DNA from: Williamsia sp.
Lineage (GTDB): Bacteria > Bacteroidota > Bacteroidia > Chitinophagales > Chitinophagaceae
Assembly (NCBI GenBank): GCA_015069695.1
Contig: JADCRZ010000026.1
Span: 1 to 64,000, forward strand
Direction: 5' to 3'
Length of the DNA stretch: 64,000 bases
The notes under the pieces: generated by a model
Database searches by the model: none
What the model was told of the DNA's origin: nothing
Seen by the model: only the letters and a program-made list of their open reading frames with translations
Translations under genes and position numbers: made by a program
Shown here: one piece after another, positions 37,924 through 48,200 of the stretch
Position numbering within the stretch: the first letter of the stretch is position 1
Layout: every line of letters starts with the position of its first letter

Positions 37924-38022
37924 GAAATGTCTCCTCTATGACAATAGGGTAGCGATTGAAAGCGCGCTTGTCAACAAAAGTTTATGTCATCGAAACTTAT
38001 CTATTCACTCAAAAACTGTTTT

Positions 38023-39540
38023 ATGGAGCAATTTGATCTCGACACGGTATTGATTGAGTTTGCTGCCAAAACCGGCAGTTCGAACTGGACGATCCGCGAT
38101 GCGGTAGAGGGTTTGGGAATTTTTGGCGGCATAGGGTCGGGAAAGTCGAGCGGGTCTGCGCGGATGGTCGCCCTCAAGTTTCTGTCGAACGGCTTTGGCG
38201 GGCTGGTCTTGACGGCCAAGGCGGATGAAAAAGACACGTGGCTGGAATACTGCCGCCTGACGGGCAGGCTGGATGACTTGGTCGTCATCGAATCGGGCGG
38301 CCAAAACTTTTTCAACTTTCTCGAGTATGAATCTTCGCATAAAAGCGACGGCACGACGCTCACGGGCAACCTGGTGCAAGTCCTCAAGACTGTCATCAAG
38401 GCCGGAGAAGAGAAGGACGGCAGCAAGGAAGATGACGCCTTTTGGGAGACGGCGCTCGATCTTCTGATCTTCAATGTCATCGACTTGTGCATGCTGGCCT
38501 ATGGCAAGGTTTCCATCCAGGAAATCTTCGATATCGTCACGACGGCGCCCAAGAAAAAGGAAGCCGGAACTTTAAAAAACACGGAAGAAGAGGAAAAAAG
38601 AAACGCCTTCAGCATCGCCATGCAGAAGGCACAAAAGAAAGTGCTCGAGCAAATCGAGGATTGGAAAGAAACGCTCGATATGAAAGAGCTGTGGTTCCTG
38701 GAAGATAAGCACCTCCTGGAGCAGGCATTATTGGACGCTGTTCCCGATGCAAGGAAACTAAGTTTTATCGACCAGTTCTTTATCGAAAATTACCGCAGCG
38801 TTGGGGAAAAAACCCGGGCGATCATCGAGTTTTCTTTTACCGGCTTTCTCTTTCGCCTGATGCAGGAGCCTTTCTATTCGTTGTTCTGCCGCAACAAGTC
38901 GACCGTCACGCCGGACGACTGCCTGGAAGGCAAGATCATCCTGCTCAACCTGCCGGTCAAGAAATATCACAAGGTGGGCCGCGATATCCAGGTGATGTTC
39001 AAATATTTGTTTCAGCGCTCGATGGAAAAGCGTGACGTCAAGCTCAACGGCCGTCCGGTGTTTCTGTTCGCCGATGAAGCCCAACACTTCCTGCATGAAT
39101 ACGACAGCGAATACCAGGCGACAGCGAGATCGAGCAGAATTGCGACCGTTTATATTTCACAGAACCTATCAAACTACCATGCCAACATGGGCGGCAACAA
39201 GTCGGAATTCCGGGTGAAGAGCCTAACTGGAACTTTCGGATGGAAGGTATTTCATTCAAACGCCGATTTTGACACGAACAAATATGCATCCGATCTCATC
39301 GGTGAAGCTTATGTCGAGGATTACACCAATACGATCACTTCCGGTGAAAGGTTTTCATCATCCAGGGGCACGGCGTACAAACTCGAAAAAATGGTCAGGC
39401 CGGAGGAATTCTTTTCCTTGAGAACCGGCGGGCCGCTCAATCAGTTCCTGGTCGACGGGTATATCCACCGGCAGGGACAATCTTTTCAAAACGGGGTGAA
39501 TTTCCAAAAAGTCGTTTTCAATCAAAATTTCAATCCATAA
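38023..39540 (+). CDS. VirD4/TraD-like coupling ATPase without membrane anchor
   Basis: The ATG at 38023 gives 505 aa. The Walker A GGIGSGKSSG is near residue 35 and the Walker B LFADEAQHF near residue 348, followed by the TraM-recognition/FtsK-like core (ARSSRIATVYISQNLSNYHANMGG). Type IV coupling proteins normally carry two N-terminal membrane helices; this one has none. The next gene encodes a separate membrane protein, which may supply the anchor. It probably couples the relaxosome to a mating pore provided by another element. Confidence 0.85.
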   Translation: MEQFDLDTVLIEFAAKTGSSNWTIRDAVEGLGIFGGIGSGKSSGSARMVALKFLSNGFGGLVLTAKADEKDTWLEYCRLTGRLDDLVVIESGGQNFFNFLEYESSHKSDGTTLTGNLVQVLKTVIKAGEEKDGSKEDDAFWETALDLLIFNVIDLCMLAYGKVSIQEIFDIVTTAPKKKEAGTLKNTEEEEKRNAFSIAMQKAQKKVLEQIEDWKETLDMKELWFLEDKHLLEQALLDAVPDARKLSFIDQFFIENYRSVGEKTRAIIEFSFTGFLFRLMQEPFYSLFCRNKSTVTPDDCLEGKIILLNLPVKKYHKVGRDIQVMFKYLFQRSMEKRDVKLNGRPVFLFADEAQHFLHEYDSEYQATARSSRIATVYISQNLSNYHANMGGNKSEFRVKSLTGTFGWKVFHSNADFDTNKYASDLIGEAYVEDYTNTITSGERFSSSRGTAYKLEKMVRPEEFFSLRTGGPLNQFLVDGYIHRQGQSFQNGVNFQKVVFNQNFNP

Positions 39541-39555
39541 TCAAAAACGTTCATC

Positions 39556-40335
39556 ATGAAAAAGAACCTGTATTACGTGTCACTCTATGGCAGAGACAAT
39601 TTCTTCAAGAAAATCTTTTACCGGTTATTTTTGGGCTTGTCCTCCTATCCCAGGCTGCTATTGGAAGTCTTTATCCGCAAAAACTTCGGCGAGCGGTACT
39701 TTAACCTGGGATCGGTATTCGGCACGGCGGTCGTCTTTGCCCTTCTGCCGAGATTCGTTTTCAGCATTGCGAATTTTAGCAACTACCGCGTCCGAACCGG
39801 CGACTTCTGGAAAGATTATGCCTTGTGGTACCTCTTCCTCCTGGCCTTTCTGGTCGTCAGTTGCAAGCGCTGGGCCGAAAACCGCAGGAACCCGTCCGTG
39901 TTCGATTTCCAGCGTTTCAGCATGCATTCGGGGGAAATCAACCGGCTTTTCTATCGCCTGCCCTTCCTGGACAAGAAACCGGATGTGCGCACCGTGGAAA
40001 CCGTTTTAGAACCGACATTGTTCCTTTTTGCCGGTATTCTGCTCTGCCTGTTCGGGCAATGGGCCGGGTTTTTCCTGATCATCTGCAGCGCATTCTATTC
40101 TTTCAGTTACATGGCGATGTACGACGAGGGGGACGCTTTCGTGATGGATCTGATCGACCAGCTCATTCTCAACCAGCAGATGGAAAAAAACTTCGTCGAG
40201 GATGACGGCGACCCCGACGACCGGCACAACGACTTCCATTACATCAAAAGACCGCGCAGTAAAGAGCATCGCGCACAACTCCTTAGCGCCATCCTGCAGG
40301 ACGAAAAAGATGCCGATGAAACAGTGGCTCGTTAA
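39556..40335 (+). CDS. Mobilisation-linked membrane protein
   Basis: The 259-aa protein has about four membrane helices (GSVFGTAVVFALLPRFVFSIAN, ALWYLFLLAFLVVSCKRW, PTLFLFAGILLCLFGQW, AGFFLIICSAFYSFSYMAMY) and a long charged C-terminal tail. It sits 15 bases after the anchorless coupling ATPase and just before the oriT-like region and relaxase. I infer that it is the membrane partner of that ATPase; no family name can be given. Confidence 0.7.
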   Translation: MKKNLYYVSLYGRDNFFKKIFYRLFLGLSSYPRLLLEVFIRKNFGERYFNLGSVFGTAVVFALLPRFVFSIANFSNYRVRTGDFWKDYALWYLFLLAFLVVSCKRWAENRRNPSVFDFQRFSMHSGEINRLFYRLPFLDKKPDVRTVETVLEPTLFLFAGILLCLFGQWAGFFLIICSAFYSFSYMAMYDEGDAFVMDLIDQLILNQQMEKNFVEDDGDPDDRHNDFHYIKRPRSKEHRAQLLSAILQDEKDADETVAR

Positions 40336-40338
40336 CCT

Positions 40339-40538
40339 CCTTAGCAATGCTAAGGGAAAAGGTCTGACAAAAACAAAAGAAGAAAAATTGCACCGGCGTT
40401 TTACAGATGTGTCGGGTTGTGCGCCTTTGTCCCTTAGCACTGCTTTTCGTGGTGATTGATGATTAACCCGGGTTGATTGTCCGCCAAAGCAGGCGATTGC
40501 CTCACCCGGGTATTGCCAACCGTTATAAGCTTCCTCCC
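40339..40538 (+). other. Candidate oriT region with hairpins
   Basis: ccttagcaatgctaagg at 40339-40355 is a perfect 7-bp hairpin with a 3-base loop. Its right arm is repeated inverted at 40430-40443 (tcccttagcactgc, 13 of 14 matches). The region between them includes gtgtcgggttgtgcgcc, and further repeats of acccggg lie at 40467-40520. Such inverted repeats directly before a MobF relaxase gene are expected of an origin of transfer. The nick site is not determined. Confidence 0.6.
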
Positions 40539-43286
40539 ATGCTCCGAATGGTACAAAGCTCGTCCTCAGGACAGGCGAAATCGTATTTCTCCGATGCGCT
40601 TTCCAAATCCGACTACTATGTCAGCGACCAGGAACTCAGGGGCCGGTTCAATGGAAGACTGGCCGAAAGGCTGGGGCTGGAGGAATTTGCCGACAAGCAA
40701 AGCTTCGACAGGTTATGCGACAACCTCAACCCGTCGACGGGCGAGCCGCTCACTCCCCGCCGCAATGAAGAACGGACGGTCGGGTATGACATCAATTTTC
40801 ACTGCCCCAAATCCGTCTCGATCCTGCATGCCCTGGCCAAGGACGATCATATCCTGGAGGCGTTCGAGCGAAGCGTTTCGGAAACGATGCGGGATATCGA
40901 GGCCGATACCAAGGTACGGGTGCGCAAAGGCGGGAAGAACGAAGACCGGCAAACCGGCGAGCTGGCCTGGGCGGAATTCACCCACCAGACCGCCCGGCCC
41001 GTCGAAGACCAGTCACCCGACCCGCATTTGCACAGCCATTGCTTTGTCTTCAACGCGACATGGGACGAAACCGAGAAAAAGTTCAAGGCGGGAAAGTTCA
41101 AGGATATCATGCAGGACATGCCGTATTACAAAGAACGGTTTCACAAGCGGCTTGCCGACCGGATGACCGAACTGGGGTACCGGGTCAGGCAGACCGAAAA
41201 GGCGTTCGAGATCGAAGGCGTGCCGCAAAAAGTGGTCGAGCATTTTTCCAAGCGCACCGACCAGATCGGGCGCATCGCCAAAGAAAAAGGGATCACCGAC
41301 CGCAATGAACTGGATGCCCTGGGCGCCAGGACGCGGGCAAAGAAACAGAAGGGCATGAGCATGGCCGAACTGAAAGCGGAATGGAAACGGCAGATGCGGG
41401 AAATCAGCCGAGACGATGCAAACGGCGAAGAGGACAAGGTCGTCCGTCATTCACCTGTGAAAGAACCACCCAGGCTGGACGTGCAGAAATGCATCGATCA
41501 TGCCGTGCTGCATTGCTTCGAGCGGGCTTCCGTCATGTCCGAAAGGAACATCCTGGGCACCGCCTGCAAATATGCCGTGGGCAACCCGTCCATCACCCTC
41601 GAGGCATTGACCGACGCTTTCCGGCAGGATGCGAGAATTATCCAGGTCAGAAGTAAGGAACGCACGCTCTGCACGACCAAAGGCGTCCTGCGCGAAGAAA
41701 AAATCATGGTAGACCTAGCCCGCGAGGGCCAAGGCAAAATGAAGCCACTTTACAAGGAAGCGCCAGATATGAAAGTGGACGGCCAGCAACGTACAGCGGT
41801 TACGCACGTGCTGACCACCCCCCACAGAGTTTCTATTATCCGTGGCGCAGCCGGGACGGGAAAAACGACCTTAATGCGCGAAGCCGTGGAATGGATGGAA
41901 AAAGCAGGCAAGACGGTAACGGTCGTCGCCCCCACCTCCCTTGCGGCAAGAAGCGTCCTGAAAAAGGAAGGGTTCGAGAAGGCGGAAACGGTGGCAAGCC
42001 TGCTGGTCGACGAAAACATGCAGAAGGGGCTGAAGGATCAGGTGCTCTGGGTGGATGAGGCCGGAATGCTCGGGACAAAGGATATGACCGCCCTGCTCGA
42101 TATCGCCACGAAACAGAATGCGCGTTTGATCCTGGGCGGCGACACAAGGCAGCATTCGAGCGTCGTGCGCGGCGATGCCTTGCGTATTCTGAACACGGTC
42201 GGCGGTATCCGTGCAGCGGAAGTCAGCAAAATCTATCGGCAGAAAGATACGCGGTACCGGGAAGTCGTGGAAGATTTATCCAAGGGTAATGTCCTGCAAG
42301 GATTCCAGAAACTGGATGAGATGCAGGCGATCAGGACAATCGACCCGGCGCAGGCGAATAAGGAGTTGGTGGAAGGCTATCTCGCTGCTCTTAAAAAGGG
42401 CAAGACCGCTCTGGTGATCTCGCCGACGCATGCGCAGGGCGACAAGGTGACGCAAGAAATCAGGCAAGGCCTGCGCGCGGCTGGCATGATCGGCAAAAAG
42501 GAAACGCGTGTCAAAAGACTGGCGAACCTGAACCTGACCGAAGCCGAAAAAAGGGACTGGCGCAATTTCTACGAAGATTACGTGATCCAGTTCAATCAAA
42601 ATGTCCCCGGCATCAAAAGAGGCAGCGCCTGGACGATCAGGGAAGTCACGGACGGCAAAATCCAGCTGGCCGACAAGGAAGGCAAGTTCGTCTCCCTTCC
42701 CTTGGATCGGGCCAAAGACTTTGACGTGTACAAGCTCGACCGCATCCCGTTGTCCAAGGGCGACAAAATACGGATCACGCGTAACGGCTTCGATGATCAG
42801 GACAAGCGCCTGAGCAACGGGATGGAGATGGACGTCGTGTCGGTCGATAAGCAAGGCAAGATCATGCTGATGAACAAGGCCAGCAAATCACGCTACATGC
42901 TGGACAGGGAATTCGGGCATATCGCGCATGCGCATTGCATCACCTCGCACAGTTCGCAAGGCAAGACGGTGGACGAAGTGTTCATCTCACAACCTTCCTC
43001 GACGTTCGGGGCGACGGATGCCAAGCAATTCTATGTTTCCGTGTCCAGGGCAAGAGATGTCGCAAGAATTTACACCGACGACAAGGAGGCCCTGCTCGAA
43101 CATGCCTCCGAACTGGGTGACCGGCAATCCGCCCTGGAACTGGTCGCGGAGAACACCAGCCATGCCAAGCATATGATGCACCTGCAAAGATCGACCTACG
43201 AAAACCTGGAAAAATTCAGGGAGGTCAAAGAGAACATCATCCGACACCAAGAAGACAGAGACCGCGATTATGAGCCAAGGCTTTAA
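40539..43286 (+). CDS. MobF-family relaxase/helicase (TrwC/TraI type)
   Basis: The start at 40539 gives 915 aa beginning MLRMVQSSSSGQAKSYFSDALSKSDYYV, which holds the catalytic tyrosines. The metal-binding HxHxH is in DPHLHSHCF near residue 162. The C-terminal SF1 helicase has Walker A GAAGTGKTT near 435, Walker B VDEAG near 504 and the C-terminal motif AHCITSHSSQGKTVDE. It should nick oriT and unwind the transferred strand. It is preceded by the oriT-like region and followed by a 131-aa gene whose start overlaps it. Confidence 0.92.
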   Translation: MLRMVQSSSSGQAKSYFSDALSKSDYYVSDQELRGRFNGRLAERLGLEEFADKQSFDRLCDNLNPSTGEPLTPRRNEERTVGYDINFHCPKSVSILHALAKDDHILEAFERSVSETMRDIEADTKVRVRKGGKNEDRQTGELAWAEFTHQTARPVEDQSPDPHLHSHCFVFNATWDETEKKFKAGKFKDIMQDMPYYKERFHKRLADRMTELGYRVRQTEKAFEIEGVPQKVVEHFSKRTDQIGRIAKEKGITDRNELDALGARTRAKKQKGMSMAELKAEWKRQMREISRDDANGEEDKVVRHSPVKEPPRLDVQKCIDHAVLHCFERASVMSERNILGTACKYAVGNPSITLEALTDAFRQDARIIQVRSKERTLCTTKGVLREEKIMVDLAREGQGKMKPLYKEAPDMKVDGQQRTAVTHVLTTPHRVSIIRGAAGTGKTTLMREAVEWMEKAGKTVTVVAPTSLAARSVLKKEGFEKAETVASLLVDENMQKGLKDQVLWVDEAGMLGTKDMTALLDIATKQNARLILGGDTRQHSSVVRGDALRILNTVGGIRAAEVSKIYRQKDTRYREVVEDLSKGNVLQGFQKLDEMQAIRTIDPAQANKELVEGYLAALKKGKTALVISPTHAQGDKVTQEIRQGLRAAGMIGKKETRVKRLANLNLTEAEKRDWRNFYEDYVIQFNQNVPGIKRGSAWTIREVTDGKIQLADKEGKFVSLPLDRAKDFDVYKLDRIPLSKGDKIRITRNGFDDQDKRLSNGMEMDVVSVDKQGKIMLMNKASKSRYMLDREFGHIAHAHCITSHSSQGKTVDEVFISQPSSTFGATDAKQFYVSVSRARDVARIYTDDKEALLEHASELGDRQSALELVAENTSHAKHMMHLQRSTYENLEKFREVKENIIRHQEDRDRDYEPRL

Positions 43287-43665
43287 ACTCAAATTCGACC
43301 AACTGCGTGAGAACGATCCCACGCATCGCGAAAAGCCGCTGCAGGACGGCGGTAAAGCCTATGAACAGTTCTACCCGGAAGAAAGCCATGCGCGGAACAT
43401 CTGCTTCGTCTGGCAAAGCGGCAAAAGACTGTTTTTGAATTACAGTTATCTAATCTCCGGGGAGTATTTGCCGGAAGAAAGGACGCTTACCTTGGCGTTC
43501 ACAACACAGACATTTATTCTGAAAGGCGTCAATCTGGAGAACCTCTTTTATGAAGTGATGAACCATGCCGTTAGGCAAATCGTTTGTGCCGATGAGAGAT
43601 ATAATCTGGTTGGGGAGGATGAAAAATTTGTCGTCAATGACATCCAGATCGTCAAGAACGGTTAA
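43270..43665 (+). CDS. Orphan protein coupled to the relaxase
   Basis: The 131-aa soluble protein starts 17 bases before the relaxase stop, so translation is coupled. It has beta-rich segments (FVWQSGKRLFLNYSYLISG, LTLAFTTQTFILKGVNLENLFYEVMN). No family is recognised. Its location suggests a role in mobilisation or relaxase control. Confidence 0.65.
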   Translation: MSQGFKLKFDQLRENDPTHREKPLQDGGKAYEQFYPEESHARNICFVWQSGKRLFLNYSYLISGEYLPEERTLTLAFTTQTFILKGVNLENLFYEVMNHAVRQIVCADERYNLVGEDEKFVVNDIQIVKNG

Positions 43666-43730
43666 GTGGTTTGCAACCTGCAAAACGAAGCTGGCCCTAC
43701 GATCAGAGTGAAAAAGAAAATAACTCTTGC

Positions 43731-44453
43731 TCAATGCGCGAACACAATAAATTTTGCCTGGCTCATCTCTTTGCCGTTGGTGATATTGAGCAGGTAACTT
43801 CCGGAAGTAAGGCCGTGTAAGTTTAGCTTACATCCATCACTCGTCTTTGTGATGGCATTATTGGAAACAGACAATATAGTCTGTCCGGTCATATCAAATA
43901 CAGTGAACTTAGTGTTGTCATTTACGTTGCCGTTGTAATCAACGATCAAATCGCCAGCTGTCGGATTGGGATAGGTGCGAAGCGTTTTAGAAACTATGAT
44001 CGGAGCAACACTGCATGACGGGATAGTAACGCTCTGACCTTCCTGCTTGTAGCCATAAATAGTAATGCCTCCCTCAGTGCATCTTCCTTGCACACTCCAA
44101 GTGATATTCATACCTACTTTTACAGGAATAACGGCGGAGCAATTACCAGAGAAATCGCAGGAATATCTTAACGTTTCTGCTTCATATGTTTCTGCAGTAA
44201 TAATATTTGTGCTTACAGCTCTAACTATATATACTTGGTTTTGCTTCCCTTTCCATTTTAAGTTAAGAGTTGAACAAGTTTTAGTCTCAACTCGAAGGTT
44301 GCTTAAAATATCGCAGGTCGAGCTTTGAGTTTTCAAACCAGCTTCAGGACACTGACAAAAAGCCGTCCCAGATAAAACGGTCATTTCTAAGGCTAAGAAT
44401 ATAAATACTCTCATTTTTAATAATTGTAATAAACTTAATGGATAAAATCTCAA
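43731..44453 (-). CDS. Secreted protein with T9SS type A sorting domain
   Basis: The 240-aa protein has a signal peptide (VFIFLALEMTVLSGTAFCQ) and a cysteine-containing fibronectin-like middle. A T9SS domain (TYPNPTAGDLIVDYNGNVNDNTKFTVFDMTGQTIL to FIVFAH) ends it. It is the last gene of the RHS operon, overlapping the membrane-protein gene by 4 bases (ATGA). Its presence shows the operon uses the Bacteroidota T9SS route. Confidence 0.75.
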   Translation of the reverse strand: MRFYPLSLLQLLKMRVFIFLALEMTVLSGTAFCQCPEAGLKTQSSTCDILSNLRVETKTCSTLNLKWKGKQNQVYIVRAVSTNIITAETYEAETLRYSCDFSGNCSAVIPVKVGMNITWSVQGRCTEGGITIYGYKQEGQSVTIPSCSVAPIIVSKTLRTYPNPTAGDLIVDYNGNVNDNTKFTVFDMTGQTILSVSNNAITKTSDGCKLNLHGLTSGSYLLNITNGKEMSQAKFIVFAH

Positions 44454-44839
44454 AAAAATCTCATTACTCCTATAAAAATTACAACTAATAAAGGTATGGT
44501 TCCAAACGCAATGAGATTATCTGCCTTTTTTACAAATAAAGTTTCCTTCTTCAAACTCTTTACTAAAAACGCCAATTTTTTGGATAATATATAATGGATA
44601 CCAAATATAAAAGTACCTACTATTATATAGGAAAGCCATTCGTTATAATTGCACATAAAGCTTACCTTTTCTCTCAATCCAGGTAAAATTTTTTCGACCA
44701 ATACTAGAATTGTGAGGAACGCAAAAAAGGAATTTATAAGAACTAAATTTAAAGCACGGGTAATTGCCCATTTTTCATTTTTTTCTTTGGAAATGAAGAA
44801 GATATAATAAGTGAAAAAATAGAACTCTAAAAGTTTCAT
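44450..44839 (-). CDS. Small four-helix membrane protein, possible immunity protein
   Basis: The 129-aa product has about four hydrophobic helices (FYFFTYYIFFIS, LVLINSFFAFLTILVLV, LSYIIVGTFIFGIHYIL, LIAFGTIPLLVVIFIGVMRF). It is in the same operon as the RHS gene, 15 bases from the other small membrane gene. Immunity against an RHS toxin tip is inferred from position and class only. Confidence 0.6.
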   Translation of the reverse strand: MKLLEFYFFTYYIFFISKEKNEKWAITRALNLVLINSFFAFLTILVLVEKILPGLREKVSFMCNYNEWLSYIIVGTFIFGIHYILSKKLAFLVKSLKKETLFVKKADNLIAFGTIPLLVVIFIGVMRFF

Positions 44840-44854
44840 ATGGTTACTGGATTT

Positions 44855-45211
44855 TCACCGTGTTTTTTTATATCCAACTCGTCGACTATTTATAATTTTA
44901 CTTGTTAAAAATCCAATTATTAAACCCAAAAAAGTAACTCCAAAATAGTCATGATATAACAGTTTATCAATAGTATATACTTTCTTTTCCATTGTTAAAT
45001 ATAACGGCAATAGTCCTAATATTACTAGTGAAACACTGACTAATAATATTAATACTAAACAGTGAATAGCAAAACTTAATAGCGCTGGAACTTTTTTTGA
45101 GAAAATTATCAAATTTGAAATGGGTTGGACAAAACGAAGAATATTGCCCCAAAATATAAGACCAATAAAAAAACCCCATATCAACAGAATATCGAATTGT
45201 AGATTATTCAC
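44855..45211 (-). CDS. Small membrane protein next to RHS, possible immunity protein
   Basis: The 118-aa product has about three to four helices (LLIWGFFIGLIFWGNILRF, LLSFAIHCLVLILLVSVSLVILGLLPLYL, YFGVTFLGLIIGFLTSKII). It starts 9 bases after the RHS stop and is AT-rich like the RHS tip, the usual place for the immunity gene. No known immunity family is recognised. Confidence 0.6.
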   Translation of the reverse strand: MNNLQFDILLIWGFFIGLIFWGNILRFVQPISNLIIFSKKVPALLSFAIHCLVLILLVSVSLVILGLLPLYLTMEKKVYTIDKLLYHDYFGVTFLGLIIGFLTSKIINSRRVGYKKTR

Positions 45212-45220
45212 GTATTTCCC

Positions 45221-48200
45221 TCATTTAAATGGATTAAAAATATTAAAATTTGATACACCTCCAATGATAGACGAGATTAAAAAGGAGCTATTATTGACAA
45301 AGGAATTAAAGCTAGAAACTGCACCTTTAAATGTCGTAGCACCAAAATATTTCGCTTGCAACCAAGTATTCAAATTCTTTGTCTGAAAAAAGTGCTTCGA
45401 AATACCCCCTCCAATCCCTCCCCATAGTGCCGCATTCAAGGGGTTTGTTTTATGACACGGATCTACTAGATTTGCTAATTCTTGACCACCAGCACTACCA
45501 ACTCCAGATATTATCGATGAAGCGAATGAAGCCACTAATTGATTTGAGGCAAATCCTAATATTCTTGCTATACTACCACCTATGGGGCCTGCAACAGCGC
45601 CAACCCCTCCTGCAATAGCGCCATTTATTATAGCTGCAGCAATTTGTTTGTTAGAAATGTTTCCGTCATTGGCAATATAAGTAATAGCTAAATTAACCGC
45701 GGCTCCGATAACAGCACCTCCAATAATCCATATAAATCGGCCATCCTTATCAAAAGAATTTATGGGCTTATTATCTACATAGTTATACTGATTTAATCCT
45801 CCCTCTTCCTCAATCGGGTCACGATTTAACCACCTTCCTAAATTTGCGTCGTAAGCGCGATAGAGTGCCAAGTATAATCCACTCGCCGCATGATAATAGT
45901 GTCCCGTGAAACCTAAATCGGCATCCAGCGTTCCAGAAACCTTTGTCCTCCTGCCATACGGATCATAATCATACCGGACGACCACAACGCCATTCGTGTC
46001 CGTCATCTCGCGTACGGAACCAAGATGGTCGAAGGTGTAATAATACTTGCTGCCGTTGATCTGCTCGCCTTGCGCAAAGAACCGCTTGACGACTGTGCTT
46101 CCGCTTGCATCGCGTTCTTCGGCCAGTTCCGTGCCGTCCCAAAGCCACCGCCTGATGACGGCGCCGTTCAGCTTTTCGGCGACGCGCCGGCTTAAGCCGT
46201 CATAGACGAATTCGATGACGTTGGAGCCTTGCGTGATTTTCACCAGCCGGTCGGCGGCGTCCCAGCCATAGGTGGCGCCATGCAAGCTGGCGGAAACCGT
46301 ATTGCCGTTGGCATCATAAGTAAGCACGTTGTTATTGACCGGGTTGTTGACCGGCAATATCCCCTTGTTCCGTATCGTGTCGATATCCGTTTGCCTGGTT
46401 AGCTGGTTGAGGGAATTATATTCCGACAAGGTTATATGGTAGTCGGCATGTTCGCTCGTCCTGTTGCCCGCCGAATCATAACGGTAGGCGTATCTCGGCA
46501 GGATGGTTGTGGGGCTGACAAACTTGGTGGCGGCTTCTTGGGTCACGGAAAGCAACTGGTCGGCGGTGTCATAGACGAGGTCGTCCGTTTTCGGCGCGCT
46601 GCCGCTGACCTGTTTCGTCCATCTTGTGATTTGCGCCTGGGCGTTATATTCGTAATCGAATTTCGACAAGGTGTTGCCCCAGGGGGTTCTGTTCCACAGC
46701 TGCTTCAAGCGTTGGTCGCCTTTGTTGTCGAAATATTGAAAAAGCGTGCTGATGCCGTTCGGCATGGCGACCGACGCCAGCCTGTCCGTCTGGTTGACGT
46801 AGCCATAGGCAAAACGTCCCAAAATATTGGTGGCGGAGGTCACCCGGCCCAGGATGTCGAATTCCACCGAAGACGACACGCCGTTGATGGAACGTCCGCT
46901 GACGCGGCCAAGCGAATCGTAGCTATAAGCGATCAAGTCGTTGGCGAGCGGGCCATCGACCGAGGCCAGGGCGCCCGTTCCGAGCAGGGGAATGGTCAGT
47001 ACCGGGTTGTAGTTGTATGTCGTTTTGCCCGTGCCGTCGGTCATGGTAGCGATACGGTTATAACGGGTGTCGAAGGTATAAGAGACGGATGGCGTTGCAA
47101 CCAGGGCATTGGGATAAGCGATCTGTTTCAGGTTGCCGTCGTTAAAATAACTGTATTGCGTCTTTTGTTGCTTCTGGTCGGTGACTTCCTTCAAGCGGCT
47201 GGTGGTCTTCTCATACGCATATGAAACGGACTTGCCGTCATGGTAGGTTTTGGCGATCAGGCGGCTCTGCAGGTCATAGGTAAAGCTGGTGATATGCTTG
47301 AGCGGGTCGATGATCTGGGAGGGGCTGCCGCAATCGCACCAGCTGAGTTGCGTGACCCGGCCCAGCGCATCCTGGCTGGCGGTGACCCGGTCAAGAGAAT
47401 CGTAGATCGTATGCGACCACCTGCCCAGCCGGTCACGGCTATGAATGGCGTCAAGGCGGTCATAGACGATCTGTTCGTAAGAACTGTCGGGATAGGTGAC
47501 GATGGTGGGACGGTCGAGGGCGTCGTAATCGGTCGTGATCGTATAACCTTCGGGATCGGTCATCGTGCGGATGCGCCCGAAATCATCGTAAGTGAAATTC
47601 ATCGTGGTGCCGGGAACGGGGCCGCTGACGGATTTCAGGGTGCCATTGGCGTTATAGGCGAAATTCGTCGTTTCTTTTTTCGGGTTGGTGACGCTTAAGA
47701 GTTGCCCAGCCTGATTATAGGTAAAGCGTGTCAGCATACCTGAAGCATCGATGGCCGTGAGCGGGAGATACTGGCCGTTATACGTATATTTCGCCAGCAA
47801 TTCATTTGCCTGACCCGTGGTCTGGCAGATTTCAAGCAGGTTGATGTTGGTGGAATCGTAGAGATAGGTCGTCCTGCGGCCCGAAGGATCGGTGGCGCTC
47901 GTCACATTACCCAGCAGATTATAAGCGAAGCGGGTCAATTGGCTGGTACCGTCATCGAGAACGCGTCCAATGACCGAGGGCTGTGCAGACATGCCCAAAT
48001 TTGCCCTTACCGCGTCGCTTTGGTTCTGGTAAGCGTACCAAAGCCGGTTTTCCAAGGGTTCTTTCGTGCTTTCCAGGATGGGCGCGGCATATCCCTCTTC
48101 GCCCGGCTGGTAAGCGCCATGCAGCCAATGGTATATTTTTGCCTTCGTGTAGTCTCCTGGGGCTTCGCGCATCGCCTTTTTGTCCCAAAAGAAGGTATTG

